DNA from: Lineus longissimus | Lineage: Eukaryota; Nemertea; Pilidiophora; Heteronemertea; Lineidae | Assembly: GCF_910592395.1 (NCBI RefSeq) | Contig: NC_088317.1 | Location: 12,464,001-12,528,000 of the forward strand | Reading direction: 5' to 3' | Length of the DNA stretch: 64,000 nt | Shown here: positions 1-10,960 of the stretch, piece by piece | Layout of the letters: every line of letters starts with the position of its first letter | Position numbering within the stretch: the stretch's first letter is position 1 | The notes under the pieces: generated by a model | Told to the model about the DNA's origin: nothing | The model's input: only the letters and a program-made list of their open reading frames with translations | Databases searched by the model: none | Made by a program: the position numbers and the translations under genes

Positions 1-207
1 CACCGGAACGGATTCGATATGCTCACGACAAGGCCAGGTGGCCACTATTAAAGTGAACAGCCGATTCCCGTCGCAGGGTGGCTCCAAAAGCCTCGGGGAA
101 ATAATATTTTACCTGACAAGTAACTTCCGACATTTTATGCCTGGACGTGAAATATTTACTTAAAATTCGAAATAATTTATATTCAGATGTAAGGGGGGGG
201 GGGGGCT
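1..207. repeat. Dispersed repeat, copy 1 (second copy at 16915-17112)
   Basis: The first ~185 bases match 16915-17112 in the same orientation with scattered substitutions. Shared words include ACGGATTCGATATGCTCACG and the GGACGTGAAATATTTACTTA block. Copy 1 ends in a G homopolymer at about 191-206. No coding potential is seen. It is probably a non-autonomous repeat or a fragment of one whose left border lies outside the window. Confidence 0.75.
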
Positions 208-439
208 CCAATTCGCCCATTTAGAGACATTTTAAGCAATTACAATCGCTGCCTGCTCTGGGAAATTTGCTTAATGTTATGATTAAAAGCATATTCCAGT
301 ACATGGCATTGAAAGAAGTGACCTTATATTAAAGCCTTTGACATTCTCAGTTGAAACTATAGGAAATAGAACATCATTTTACACCTACATCACAGAAAAA
401 AATATTATCAAATACATGTAGATAGCAATGTTTTTCAGC

Positions 440-2060
440 TTATTGTTAACTTTACAGATCAAACCATGGATACCCCAAATGCATCCATGTCGACGATCGA
501 GGAGGGAGGGGGTCAACTGGATACGAGTAACTTCTGGGAGTATTGTCTTACGACGACCCTTTATGAATACATTCTACATGTATTAATCATAACCGGGACC
601 TGCCTCAACAGTTTATTCATTTCTGTTCTTCTAAAACGGAAGATTGGTAAATCTTCGACGAGAATCTTGCTTATTGTTGCAGCAGTCGCAGACACCGCGG
701 TCCTGTGGACTGGCCTACGACGCTGGCTGCTCTAGTATATACCTTTGACGTGGATTGAAGGCTTCTAACATAACTTGCATGTCCTGTCCACTATTTCTTC
801 ACAAGTTTCTTCAACCAATTTTTAAGCTTTAATTCTGTTAACCATTGAGAGGTGTATCTCTGTAATCTTTCCTTTAAAAGCTAGGATTATCTGCACAGGA
901 AAATGAACGATCGTCATATTAACAACAGTTTTTCGTATGTTTTTCCTAAATTCACAAATACTCATTTGCTTCAGAATCGACCTCGAAACCCCGAGATATG
1001 CATTTTTTCTGTGTTATCCAACAAATATTAATTACATACAACCATTTCTGGGCAAACAGCTGTACCTGGATGGATCTACTTTCATCATCGTTTATGCCAT
1101 TCCTTGTAATAATTCTGTGCAACTGTTCTATTCTACACCAGGTCATCCGAAGTCATACAAAGAGAAAAAGTCTCCAGCATCCTGAGAAAGGTTCAAATAG
1201 TCAGATAGCACATGCAGATGATGAGCATGACCTACATGTTGCTACTGTTAGCATAGTGTTTATCGTATTAACGTTACCAGAACGCGTGTTTTTTTTATTC
1301 GTGTACAATTTTAATACTGATTGGACCATTATGCAGCAAGTAGTCCGAGTGGTTCTTGCTCATTGTTTTGCGATTTCATTTCTACATGTATACGCGATTT
1401 CATTTCAATACACCAATAATACAGTAAACTTACTGTTATACTTCGTAAGTGGAACACAATTTCAAACTGAGGTATACCGGATGTTCCGAGCATGATTCTG
1501 CGTCTGACATTATAGGTTACCTGTTAAACACATTCAACTATGAAGCAACGCATCAAAATACTTGCTCATTTTTTGCCACCTTTATCTCCAAAACAACATT
1601 GAGAAGAACCTCTTTGACGGAGATTGAAAATGACACGCGCCCCGAGTATTGCCATTGATGGGCTGAGATCATCATCAACTGTTCAGTGGTATCGTGTTAA
1701 AGTGGGATTACCATTTTGGATCATTGATTGATTCCCACAGTGAATTACGTAATTTGCATAGCTGCAAGTTGTGACGGTAACTCATAATCGGTTTCTCTGT
1801 TATCGATACGGCTGGTGATGACGGAAGTGACGAAATAACCTTGGAGGAAGTCCTATAACACTTGTACTATCCTCTTTATTTGTTAACGAAAGGGGATAAT
1901 TATAGTATTGCAATAACTGCCAACTTTGCCAAGAATCGAAATGACGGTAAGTCTCTATTCCCTGCCTGGTACAACCATTGGGAGCGTCCAATAAGCCTAA
2001 CAAAGTTAATCATCTTGGGAAACATAACCAGTGATTTTCAATTAAACTCCCCCTCTCGAT
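440..2060. repeat. Left arm of an inverted segmental duplication (partner 9240-10950)
   Basis: Similarity to 9240-10950 (reverse complement) covers the GPCR and continues past its stop: the block after 1495 matches the reverse complement of 9700-9860, the GGTTTCTCT block near 1790 matches that of ~9550-9600, and 1850-1950 matches that of ~9245-9350. The unit is therefore a genomic duplication of at least 1.5 kb, not a retrocopy limited to the coding sequence. Confidence 0.75.
466..1495 (+). pseudogene. Broken rhodopsin-type GPCR, paralogue of the gene at 9863-10924
   Basis: The first 89 codons (466-735) match the N terminus, TM1 and TM2 of the intact receptor on the opposite strand at 9863-10924. 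A small insertion at about 731 then creates a stop just after the RRWLL segment. Downstream homology runs through all three frames with further stops (TM3-TM4, about 740-1000). From 998 the second half is open again and covers TM5 to the C-terminal FRA residues, ending at 1493-1495. Shared landmarks include the TM5 stretch LLSSSFMPFLVIILCNCSIL, the LTLPERV segment before TM6, and the TM7 NNTVNLLLY motif. A short insertion also disturbs the segment before TM7. It is a dead duplicate and cannot make a seven-helix protein. Confidence 0.88.
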
Positions 2061-2363
2061 ACATTTTATGTACGGGTGTGTCATGAAGTATTGGCTACTG
2101 TCGTCCTTCGCATTTGATTTCATTGCTTTTCCTCAGGGTTTTGTAATGACGAAGGAGTGAGAACAAACCCTAATTCTCAAGATGATCTTCTATTGATACG
2201 CACCCTGAAACTTAGTGGTCGCTATGTACTTATGAACCTTGATTTGCCTGTCAAATGGGTCTTCGCTCTCGCGTCCGTTCATTCGTCATCTGCTGACACA
2301 CATGGCCGTGCTGCTGGCTGGGATCGATGTTTCAAGGCAATGATTCATTGAGCCAAGGCAAGT

Positions 2364-3388
2364 AAAGCTCTGTACACGCTGACAACATTTTCGGTAACAT
2401 TTTAGGAAACATCTCGGCAACACACCTGGGCAACAAAAATTTGGCCCTGTATACACATGACAACATTCGACAACATGTTGGGCAACTTGTTATCGAATGT
2501 TTCTGAGAAAATGAGGATTTTGGACGGATATTCATAAACAATGGAAGATTCCAAGAGAAGAAGATGTATTGTCGGGGGCTCTGCCATAATTTTACGTATC
2601 CTGATTGAAAGACGGTAAAGAAGACGTAAAGATGAGAAAAGAGTGTGGACAAAACCATGGATATATATGAGAGACCAGCATGGGGCCTACCACTGTCTCC
2701 TGTCTACTGTCATCCCATAAACAGGCACAACTTTCCCATACTGCGATAAGTTGTTCAACTTCACTCAATAACCATTCCTTGCTGGAGGCTGCTATTTTGA
2801 CTACATCACATGGCTTCAGGTAGATCATGTGATTTGTGGCCTATTTCTGATTGGATAAAACTCGACAACACTCGGCAACAAAATTGATTTGTATTATTTC
2901 GACAACATTTGAGCAACATTTGGCCAACATGTTACCGAATGTTTCCGAACTGTACACACTGCCAACATTTTCGATAACATCGCACCTGGACAACATGTTG
3001 GCCAACATGTTTCCCAAAATGTTGTCAGTGTGTACAGAGCTTAGCCGTCAGATATTAAAAAGACATACGTGTAAAGCTCTGTAAACACTGACAACATTTT
3101 GGGAAACATGTTGGCCAACATGTTGTCCAGGTGCGATGTTATCGAAAATGTTGGCAGTGTGTACAGTTCGGAAACATTCGGTAACATGTTGGCCAAATGT
3201 TGCTCAAATGTTGTTTATGAATTTCCGTCCAAAATCCTCATTTTCTCAGAAACATTCGATAACAAGTTGCCCAACATGTTGTCGAATGTTGTCATGTGTA
3301 CACAGGGCCAAATTTCTGTTGCCCAGGTGTGTTGCCGAGATGTTTCCGAAAATGTTACCGAAAATGTTGTCAGTGTGTACAGAGCTTT
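2364..3388. mobile_element. Foldback/MITE-like element with two nested inverted repeats
   Basis: Outer arms 2364-2541 and 3211-3388 (about 178 bp each) are near-perfect inverted copies, both ending in AAGCTCTGTACAC-type sequence. Inside the right half a second palindrome has arms 2902-3042 and 3074-3212 with a ~31-nt loop. Its right arm abuts the outer right arm at 3211. The arms are rich in CAACATGTTGGCCAACATGTT-like words, which are themselves palindromic. Open frames in the region come from the repeat. No transposase is present. Confidence 0.75.
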
Positions 3389-3399
3389 AAGCCTTATCA

Positions 3400-4890
3400 G
3401 CTGCAGGCAAGTCGGCTCATACAGCACAGGTCTATATACACAAGCTAAAAGATGTGTCGAAATTTCTCAACACTGGTCAAAAACAGAAATTTTCTGCTGA
3501 AATAACATGTATTCATAATCAAGAATATTGAAATTGGGATTGTCGTCGTATGGTTGCTGTTAACGGGTAAGGAAATGTCTTTGAATTCGAAAATGATAAT
3601 GTCCCTTTGTAAAAGCATCTTTGAATCTTTCTATTGACGGAGGAGCGGTCGATCAAGGAAGGGGGCAGTGGATGTGCAATTTCAGAACCGTATCCGCGCT
3701 GAATGGGCATTTTTTACTTGTCACTGCCGTTGGGCACCTATTATGTCTATAGACCTAGCGACTGCTTCTTCGACGAAATCCAATGAACTCATGTTTTTCA
3801 CTTTCATCTAGCAACCTATGCATGCAAATCGAGGAAATATTTCTTAGTTGAATATAATCGGTTGCTTCGATAAGAAATGAAGAGACTTTAGGACTGACGA
3901 ACACTGAACGCCTAAAATCGGCATGCTCACTTGGTGGTGTCTTTTATTGCTCGCCCTGAGCAAAAGACATCAGATGCACGGAACCTCCACTCAATTTTTC
4001 GCCTAATTCGGTGGACGAGGAAATTTGGATTGATAGTGTCCTTAAAGTGCGCAAGGCAAAACAGCGGTGATTCTTCCGATCGAGACGTGATTCGATTGTG
4101 AGCTCGCGCTTAATCACAACTGGTCTCCCTCGTGTAATGTTATGAGGTATTTGGCTCTTTGCTTGGTTGTTCAGAACAAATTTTGTCACTAACGCTGGCG
4201 TTAACTTAACTTGGCCCTATCTCCTTCAGTTAATCACTTTAGAAGTGAAAAAACTTGTTTTGAACGACTGCGCCCTGAAATGCATGCACGATGTTATACC
4301 ATCTCAAAGTAATAGTATTTTCTCCTAGTATATACAGCTTCTCTTTGCTGTTTCATATTGTTTGATAGCACAAGGCCTCGTCACATTCCGATGGCCGACA
4401 CCTACCGTCAATGATGACCTCTTCACCTTTTCGAAACAAAAACAAAATTATTTCTTGATTAGGCCCATTCGCAGACTGATACCAGGCAATAGATGTCACT
4501 GGATGTTTATTTGCCATTTTTCATTATCCATCGTCTTTTTTGATTCGCCAGACGGTTGGGGAAGATCTGATGATCATGATGAGTCGCCAGCACCACGACC
4601 GCAAACACCCGTGACTCCGGATAACCCGGGGCCAATACTTCCACGCCTTTGCAGCGACATTTCGGAGGGCGAGTCATTGTGCGCCCCCGCCAATTCCCGA
4701 GGTCGTGTTTGACAGTAGCTACGTTTACAGTTAGGCTAGTGATGCTTGTCTTCATGACGTTCAATGTACGGCTGTGTTTATCAGTTGTTGTGGGACTTGG
4801 TGCAGGGTATATTTGCTTCGTCTACTTTAGAATTCATAGGCCATGACAATGAATCAAGTTCTGAAATGCTAGTATTCATGAGTGAGCATA
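3400..4890. other. No gene seen
   Basis: Only short, unsupported open frames occur here. The 116-codon frame at 4362-4712 has no recognisable domain, and an 85-codon frame overlaps it antisense. I see no RNA gene or repeat of note. Confidence 0.5.
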
Positions 4891-4898
4891 TATCAAAG

Positions 4899-4922
4899 AC
4901 TCATTACTTTGAAGTAATGAGT
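4899..4922. other. Perfect 11-bp hairpin
   Basis: ACTCATTACTT is followed by TG and then its exact reverse complement. It sits just left of the ~295-bp tandem repeat array. There is no T-run after it, and function is unknown. Confidence 0.5.
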
Positions 4923-5502
4923 TTTCGCACCGAAATTCGGTGTCATAGGTTATCTAATTAAGGGAATAATGTGTATTAAATTTCAAGTTAATATCTTCAG
5001 CAGATAAGAAACGCGCATAGTTACCCTCAAATGGCCAATTTACGCCATTTGACCTCCGCGACCTTGAAAATTAGGTCAAATCAAAACTCCGTCTAATACT
5101 GTCTTCTCCCACTTAACCGAGCGCGGCTGAATCGTAAAATGACTAAGTCCAAATGAATAGGCCGATTTTACTGGTGGCAGGCGAACATTAGAAAGAACAG
5201 CCACAGCTGATAATTGACTCCCTTTTCGTGGGCAATGCCAATGCCTTCCACGTAAGTGGATAAAAGACATGAACATTGACATGGGTTAGTCCTGTACTGA
5301 ATGAATGAATACAATACAACTAGCGTCCTCATTTTATGCCTATAGTGTTCGTTGACCAGAAATTTCTAATCTAGGGTCTATAATAAATCCAGCTTCATGG
5401 GTCTGCAGAATGTCCCAATAAAGAAGTCTTGCTGTTAACGAATAAATTAAAGAAAAGATTTACTTATCAATTTACCAATCAATTTTATTATCCAAACGGG
5501 AT

Positions 5503-7486
5503 TTACACGTCATCATCAAAAACATCATCATCCTCTTCTCCTTCCGAAAACTCAATCTCCTCAACAAACTGCTCAAGCTCATCATTTACCATCTCTACCC
5601 CCTCCCCGACTTCGTCATCGTCCTCAGGAACTAGGCCACTGGCTCTCCAACCGTTCATAATCGTCTGTTGTGTGACCCTTTCCCAGCCGAGGCTGATCAT
5701 CCTGACCACATCCCGCCTGGTGATCCGCTCACAATGTCCTTGATCATCAGTGTGGCCGATTTTCCACACTTTCCAAATGGTCCTCAGGTGACACTTGAAG
5801 CTCCTGTTTACGGTCAAGTCCAAGGGCTGCAGTAGCGAAGTACATCGTCCTGGAATGAAAGTGTCTGTCCCATTCTCTGCGGTGATTGCATCACGAAATT
5901 GCTGATTTCGATGCGCCGGATATCTGTCTAAAAGTAACAGGAACGTGGCCCCTGCTACAAATGGCACAACCAGGGCCTGCAACCACTCGATTAGCGATTG
6001 GTGTCGGGCCCAACCCTGTGGACTACCAGTTACCTGGAAAAATAAACAACAAGTATGAACATTTACATTACTTTTCTGAACAGTCAGACACGCACAATGC
6101 TTTGGTTGCATCCATGACAAACCTACAACAATCTTAGTCAAAGAAGTTCTGATTTTCCTAAAAAATACTACCATTAACTAGAATAACCGTCAATGACAAC
6201 ACTGATGACGTCAGGTACATGTCCTGTACTACAAGCACGGACTTGTATTCTATGCCAATACTCACTCGCACATTGTCTGGAGCATTCGCCTGAAGCTGCC
6301 GAATGACGTCACCATCTGGTGCCAAGCCTCTGAAGTTGACCTCGGCTCATCCTTTTCGTCCGTCTGTCGTAACTACTAGAGTCACCGTGCATCCAGGTTT
6401 CGGGTTTCCTTGGGATGATCTAATGTCAACATTCTGAGACCCAGTCGCTTCCATTGTTGATCTTGGCACCATATCAAACAACACGAACGTCTCATTCATG
6501 TTCATGATGACATCAAAATCAGCGTCTCTGATGAGGTCGGCAAAATCTCCCCGGTAGTCGGCAACCAAAGCCTGGGCGTTATCAGGTAACCCCCTTGAAT
6601 CTTTGGTCTTCCTTCGATAGCTGATTTGTTTCCTTAAATGGAATTTGCATATTGTTAAAATTCACCGCATACAATCCATTAAGGCCGATCCATGCAACAG
6701 CGGAATGAAACTCACCTTTCCATAAAGTTGCTAAGCCAATGTGCAGATGCATGGAAAAGGTATCGCAGGGGTCTCTGTTCTTGTCTTTCGGCCTTCGCTT
6801 CGTTCGGAAGCTCTGCGCACCATTGCCGAAATTCTCTTTCAGCTTGCCCTTTAATATCCTCACCGGAAACAGGGAAACCAAGTCTTCGGCGCTCAAGGAG
6901 CCAGGTGTTCAAATTGTTTTCCATTTCGGGCCAGTATGCTGAAATAAAAAAGCTAACACGTTTAACATCTTTGGAAATATTGATTGCTGATAACCACAGG
7001 TATGAACGAAATGTTAGTCCTAGGAATAAAGGTCCCAGTAACAATAATACTGATATTGTTAAAGGCAATGGTCAGGGTCAGTCGCTTTGATGTATAGTGC
7101 GACTTATTCTTCCGTCCATGACACAGAAGCGGACTTATTCCGGTCAGTAAGGCCAACAAGGAAGGAAATTCATTTAGCGAGGAATATAATGCTTGTAGAA
7201 ACACTACCTTGTGCATCAGTGCCGTGTTGCCGTTGTCTCCTCCGTCTTCTATGGTATTGAGTTGATCTATCTCGGAGGGCAAACAAGTCATCCTGTGTGC
7301 TTAATCAACGTCTAAATGTCTGCGGTGCTATGCGGTGGTGTCTAGCAAAGGATGTCGCAGTTTCAGCATGACGTAATCCTATAGCATGCTCCAATTGGTA
7401 TGTCTCGATAAGGTCAATCTTCTGATTGAGACTGTAGCTTTTCTGGTGCCTACATGCACCAGGTACAGCCTGGTTAGCATCATATA

Positions 7487-7551
<65 letters not shown>

Positions 7552-7664
7552 GTAGTGGTATCAGGGTCAGGGCTGTCAACATCATCTCCATGCTCCATTC
7601 CATACGTTAACATCATCAGGGTGCCTGCTAGGCCTACCCACAAAATCCATCGCATTGCGTGCAT
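5503..7664 (-). pseudogene. pogo/Tigger transposase, multi-exon, inactivated
   Basis: Four exons can be read on the - strand: about 7664-7208, 6938-6716, 6620-6266 and 6033-5503, each bounded by AG acceptors and GT donors (three use GTGAGT or GTAGTG). Exon 1 has a psq-like helix-turn-helix (YSLNQKIDLIETY). Exon 2 has the CENP-B-type helix-turn-helix beginning YWPEMENNLNTWL. Exons 3 and 4 carry the DDE core: NMNETFVLFDMVP, LLLLDRYPAH and SLLQPLDLTV, with a DD35D spacing. Three faults are seen: a TGA where Trp is expected after PQTFRR (about 7289), a TGA after DGRKG (about 6346), and Asn at 6494-6496 in place of the first catalytic Asp. A GAT microsatellite adds a long Asp run to exon 1. The acidic C terminus is ordinary for the family. 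Confidence 0.85.
7482..7551. repeat. (ATC)n microsatellite
   Basis: More than twenty ATC units lie inside exon 1 of the Tigger transposase and encode poly-Asp on the coding strand. Open frames that read it as poly-Ile or poly-Met are artefacts. Confidence 0.95.
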
Positions 7665-8814
7665 CTTACCAAAAGAACGTGGTCAAAGCAAGATGGCAGA
7701 CAACAATTATGACATTTGACACGAAAGTGCCCTTTATTGGATTTCCCCCACAAGAAAACGATTCCATAATCGATTAGATAAAATAAATTCATTTGAAAGA
7801 CTCTGGATTGGTCAACCATTTACATGAACTTACGTTACTTCAATAATCATCACCCTGACTGCAGGGATTACTGGCCCTGACCGCGACCATGCGTTATTGA
7901 ATTGACAACATTTACAAGGTTGTCTTCCTATAACCATTGATCAATATAATTGGCTGTCATATTGAATGTTTGCAGCCCACGGGTAAAAACTACAGACTGC
8001 CATGTTTCTGGACTTAGTCATTTTCGAGCCATTTTCCTGGCGCTTGGTTAAGTGGGAGAAGACAGTATGTGATGTATCCCTACTAGGAGTAACTACCATA
8101 AACATTTTCGCGAAAACGCGTCGCTTATAAGCGAGATATCGCTCTTTTTAGGTTTTGACTTTTGCCCCCTGGTGGCCCGGTCGATAATCAGATCAGACCG
8201 AAATTCGGTGTCAGAGGTTTTCTTATTTAATGAATAATGTGCAGCAAATTTCAAGTTCATAGCTTCAGCAGTTAAGAAACGTGCCATAGTTACCTCCAAA
8301 CGGCCAATTTAGGCCGTTTGACCTCTGTGACCTTGAAAATTAAGTTAAATCAAAACCCCGTATGATATTTGATATACCGTTGCCAGGAGTACCTGCCATA
8401 ACAATTTAAGCGAAAACGAGTTGCTTAGCGAGATATCGAACTTTTTGGTTTTAACTTTTGGGCTGGTGGCCAAGTCGAGAATCAGATCGGACCGAAAGTC
8501 AGCGTCAGTGGTCACCTGACCTGGGGGTTTGTGTACAAAGTTTCAACTTCATAGCCCTTGCGGTTAAGAAACGTGCCACTGTTTTTGAAACAGGATACAG
8601 ACAACGACGACGACGGACGACGGACACTGCGGTGTACTATAGACTTCCCTACGGTGAGCCAGAAATGAAAAGGCCAGGGGCCATTGTGCTCACTGTATCG
8701 ACATTTAGTGGATAGGAATTCATTCTGGTTGAGAAACCTGTCACATGTATAGTATATACTGTAGGTCAAATCAAAATCGGTATGATAGGTGATGTATCCT
8801 TGTTTGAAGTATAT

Positions 8815-9015
8815 TAATGCCATTCTGTTTGATAACATGATACGTTTAATTAGATGCGAAATTCCCTAAGGCCATTTTAACATTGTGCATCAATCAAAAC
8901 GAAACACTTGATAAATTGTAGTAGTTTTGTTGTTGTTTTTTTTTAATTTGTAAAGTGTCAGTATCTGAATAATCAAGCAAGAAAAGTCATTCATCTACTG
9001 TGATCAATGCTTGTG
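8815..9015. repeat. Dispersed repeat family, copy 1
   Basis: The segment starting CTGTTTGATAACATGATACG and ending near AAGTCATTCATCTACTGTGAT is related to 13490-13735 (same strand) and 16590-16770 (opposite strand). No coding capacity is seen. It may be a non-autonomous transposon whose internal parts have diverged. Confidence 0.6.
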
Positions 9016-9239
9016 CGGATGTCTTTCCTGATCCGGAGTAAACTCATCCTCTCTGAGTCTCGATCACAGGAAGACCAAGACAGTGTAGATATTTTGAGAA
9101 TTCGCAACATGACAGAAGTATCCTACATCTTCAGACCTCCTGCCAGCCGGCGTCATAGTTGCAAACTTAGCTTCGTCCTAATTGTCCTAATCGTCGAAAT
9201 AGTTCCCAGTTATTCCTTTTTTCGGCAAATACTTTCTTG

Positions 9240-10960
9240 CCATAAATGCATCATTTCGATTCTTGGTCACGTTGGCGGTTTTCGTAACACTATAATTATC
9301 CCCTTTCGTTAACAAATAAAGAAGATAGTACAAGCGTTAGGACATCCGCTGATGTACACGTCGGCGTTAGTTTTGCTTCTTTGCACTTTCCCCAAGCAAT
9401 AATTAAACCACCCTCGTGCGATTTCCAAGTACAAGAAATGTTCTGCTTGTACTCGGAAAGTGCACGAGGGTGTTTTTGCGTTGATCATAAACAACAAAGC
9501 CGTCTTTTAATGCATTTCTGCCTCGTGTGAAAATGCATCCAATCTCCGTCATTACCTGCCGGATAACAAGAGAAACCGATTTTCAGTAACCAACACGATT
9601 TGCAGCACTGCAAATTACGTATTTTACAATGTGCATCAATCAATGATGGTGCTGGATAGTAACATATCACTGCTCAAAGAATGGCGGCCATATTGTCTGC
9701 CATCTTGATTACCAATGGCAATACCCGGGGCGGGTGTAATCTCCGTCACAGGGGTTCTTCTTAGTCGTTGTTTTGGAGATTCTGGTGGTATAATGAGCAA
9801 GTATTCGGATGCTTTGCTTTGCTTCACAATTGAATCAGTGTAACCTAATGTTAGACGCAGAATCATGCTCGGAACATCCGGTATACCTCAGTTCGAAATT
9901 GCGTTCCACTCACGCAGTACAACAGAAAGTTTATTGTGTTATTTGTGTAATGAAATGAAATCGTGAAACAATGAGCAAGAACAATTCGGACTCTTTGCTG
10001 CATAGTTAAATCAGTATTCAAAATGAATACATGTACGAACAAAAAGTACACGCGTTCTGGTAACGTCAATACAATGAACACTATGCTAACAGTAGCCAAA
10101 ATGTAGGTCATGCTCATCATCTGTGCTGTCTGACTATCTGAACCTTTCCCATGATGCTGGAGACTTTTTCTCTTTTTATGACTTCGGATGACCTGGTGTA
10201 GAATAGAACAGTTGCACAGAATTATTACAAGGAATGGCATAAACGATGATGAAAGTAGGTCTATCCAGGACCATCGTTTTGACCAGAAATTCCGGTAGTT
10301 TGCGGTTGTCGGATAACAAAGAATGCCGAAGGCAGCTCTCGGATTTTCGAGGTCGATCCTGTAGAACATGAGTATGTGTGAATTTAGGATAAACAGAATA
10401 AGAAAAACTGTTGTTAATATGACGATTGTCCATTTTCCTGTGCAGATGATCCTAGCCTTTATAGGAAAGGTTACAGAGATACACCTCTCAATGGTTAACA
10501 GCATGATGGTCCAGCTTGAAAAGTGGTTGAAAAAACTTGTGAAGAAATAGTGGACAGGACATGCAAGCTCTGTTAGAAGCCTTACATCTACGTCAAAGGT
10601 ATAGAGCAGCCAGTGTCGCAGTAGGCCAGTCAACAGGACCGCAGTGTCTGCGACAGCTATAACAATAAGCAAGATTCTCGTCGACGATTTACCAAATTTC
10701 CGTTTCAGGAGAACAGTAATGGTTAAACTGTTGAGACAGGTCCCAGTTATGATTAGTACAGGCGGAATGTATTTATAAAGGCTCGTCGTAAGACGATACT
10801 CCCAAAAGATGCTCATATCTGGTGGACCCCCTCCCAGCCCCTTCTCGATCGTTGACATGTAGGCATTGGGGGAATTCATTGTTGGATCTGTAAAGTTACC
10901 CACGTTGAGAATATCTACTTGCATGTAAACAATATTTATTCCAGCACTGCCTGTGTAAGC
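9240..10960. repeat. Right arm of the inverted segmental duplication
   Basis: This is the reverse-complement partner of 440-2060. It contains the intact GPCR copy and its 3' flank. Divergence is larger outside the coding region than inside it, which fits selection on this copy. Confidence 0.75.
9863..10924 (-). CDS. Rhodopsin-family GPCR, intronless, probably peptide receptor-like
   Basis: A 353-residue protein. It has an N-glycosylation site near the N terminus (NFT), TM1 with GTCLN in place of the usual GN, and TM2 with AVADTAVLLTGLL. The conserved TM3-top Cys is in ELACPVHYF, ERC replaces DRY at the TM3 end (TIERCISVTFP), and a second-loop Cys is in LCYPTT. The basic third loop RSHKKRKSLQHHGK is followed by TM6 and a TM7 motif NNTINFLLY. 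The protein ends shortly after TM7. The layout resembles FMRFamide-type and other neuropeptide receptors, which are expanded in lophotrochozoans and other invertebrates; that placement is an inference. A downstream Met (MNSPNAYMS) aligns with the start of the pseudogene and is an alternative start. It would sit in the plasma membrane and signal through G proteins. Confidence 0.85.
   Translation of the reverse strand: MQVDILNVGNFTDPTMNSPNAYMSTIEKGLGGGPPDMSIFWEYRLTTSLYKYIPPVLIITGTCLNSLTITVLLKRKFGKSSTRILLIVIAVADTAVLLTGLLRHWLLYTFDVDVRLLTELACPVHYFFTSFFNHFSSWTIMLLTIERCISVTFPIKARIICTGKWTIVILTTVFLILFILNSHILMFYRIDLENPRAAFGILCYPTTANYRNFWSKRWSWIDLLSSSFMPFLVIILCNCSILHQVIRSHKKRKSLQHHGKGSDSQTAQMMSMTYILATVSIVFIVLTLPERVYFLFVHVFILNTDLTMQQRVRIVLAHCFTISFHYTNNTINFLLYCVSGTQFRTEVYRMFRA

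Larger units (their letters stand above)
5099..8065 (-). mobile_element. pogo/Tigger-like DNA transposon, complete ends
   Basis: The 20-bp terminal inverted repeat CTGTCTTCTCCCACTTAACC is perfect at both ends and continues imperfectly inward; an AAAATGACTAAGTCC block is also mirrored further in. The target duplication is TA (5097-5098 and 8066-8067), as expected for Tc1/mariner-pogo elements. The element is 2967 bp and carries one disrupted transposase gene on the - strand. Confidence 0.9.
4925..8600. repeat. Tandem repeat of ~295-bp units, interrupted by a Tigger element
   Basis: Units share the GACCGAAATTCGGTGTCA block, the GCCAATTTA..GCC..TTTGACCTC block and the CCTTGAAAATTA block. Partial unit 1 is 4925-5098 and continues at 8066 after the transposon. 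Equivalent points recur at about 8196 and 8490 (294 bp apart), and a related fragment starts near 8770. Unit 2 gives the uninterrupted version of the transposon target, so the insertion point is read exactly. Confidence 0.8.

Noticed and set aside
7379-7610. Open frames rich in Met or Ile
   Set aside because: They are translations of the ATC microsatellite in the Tigger element.
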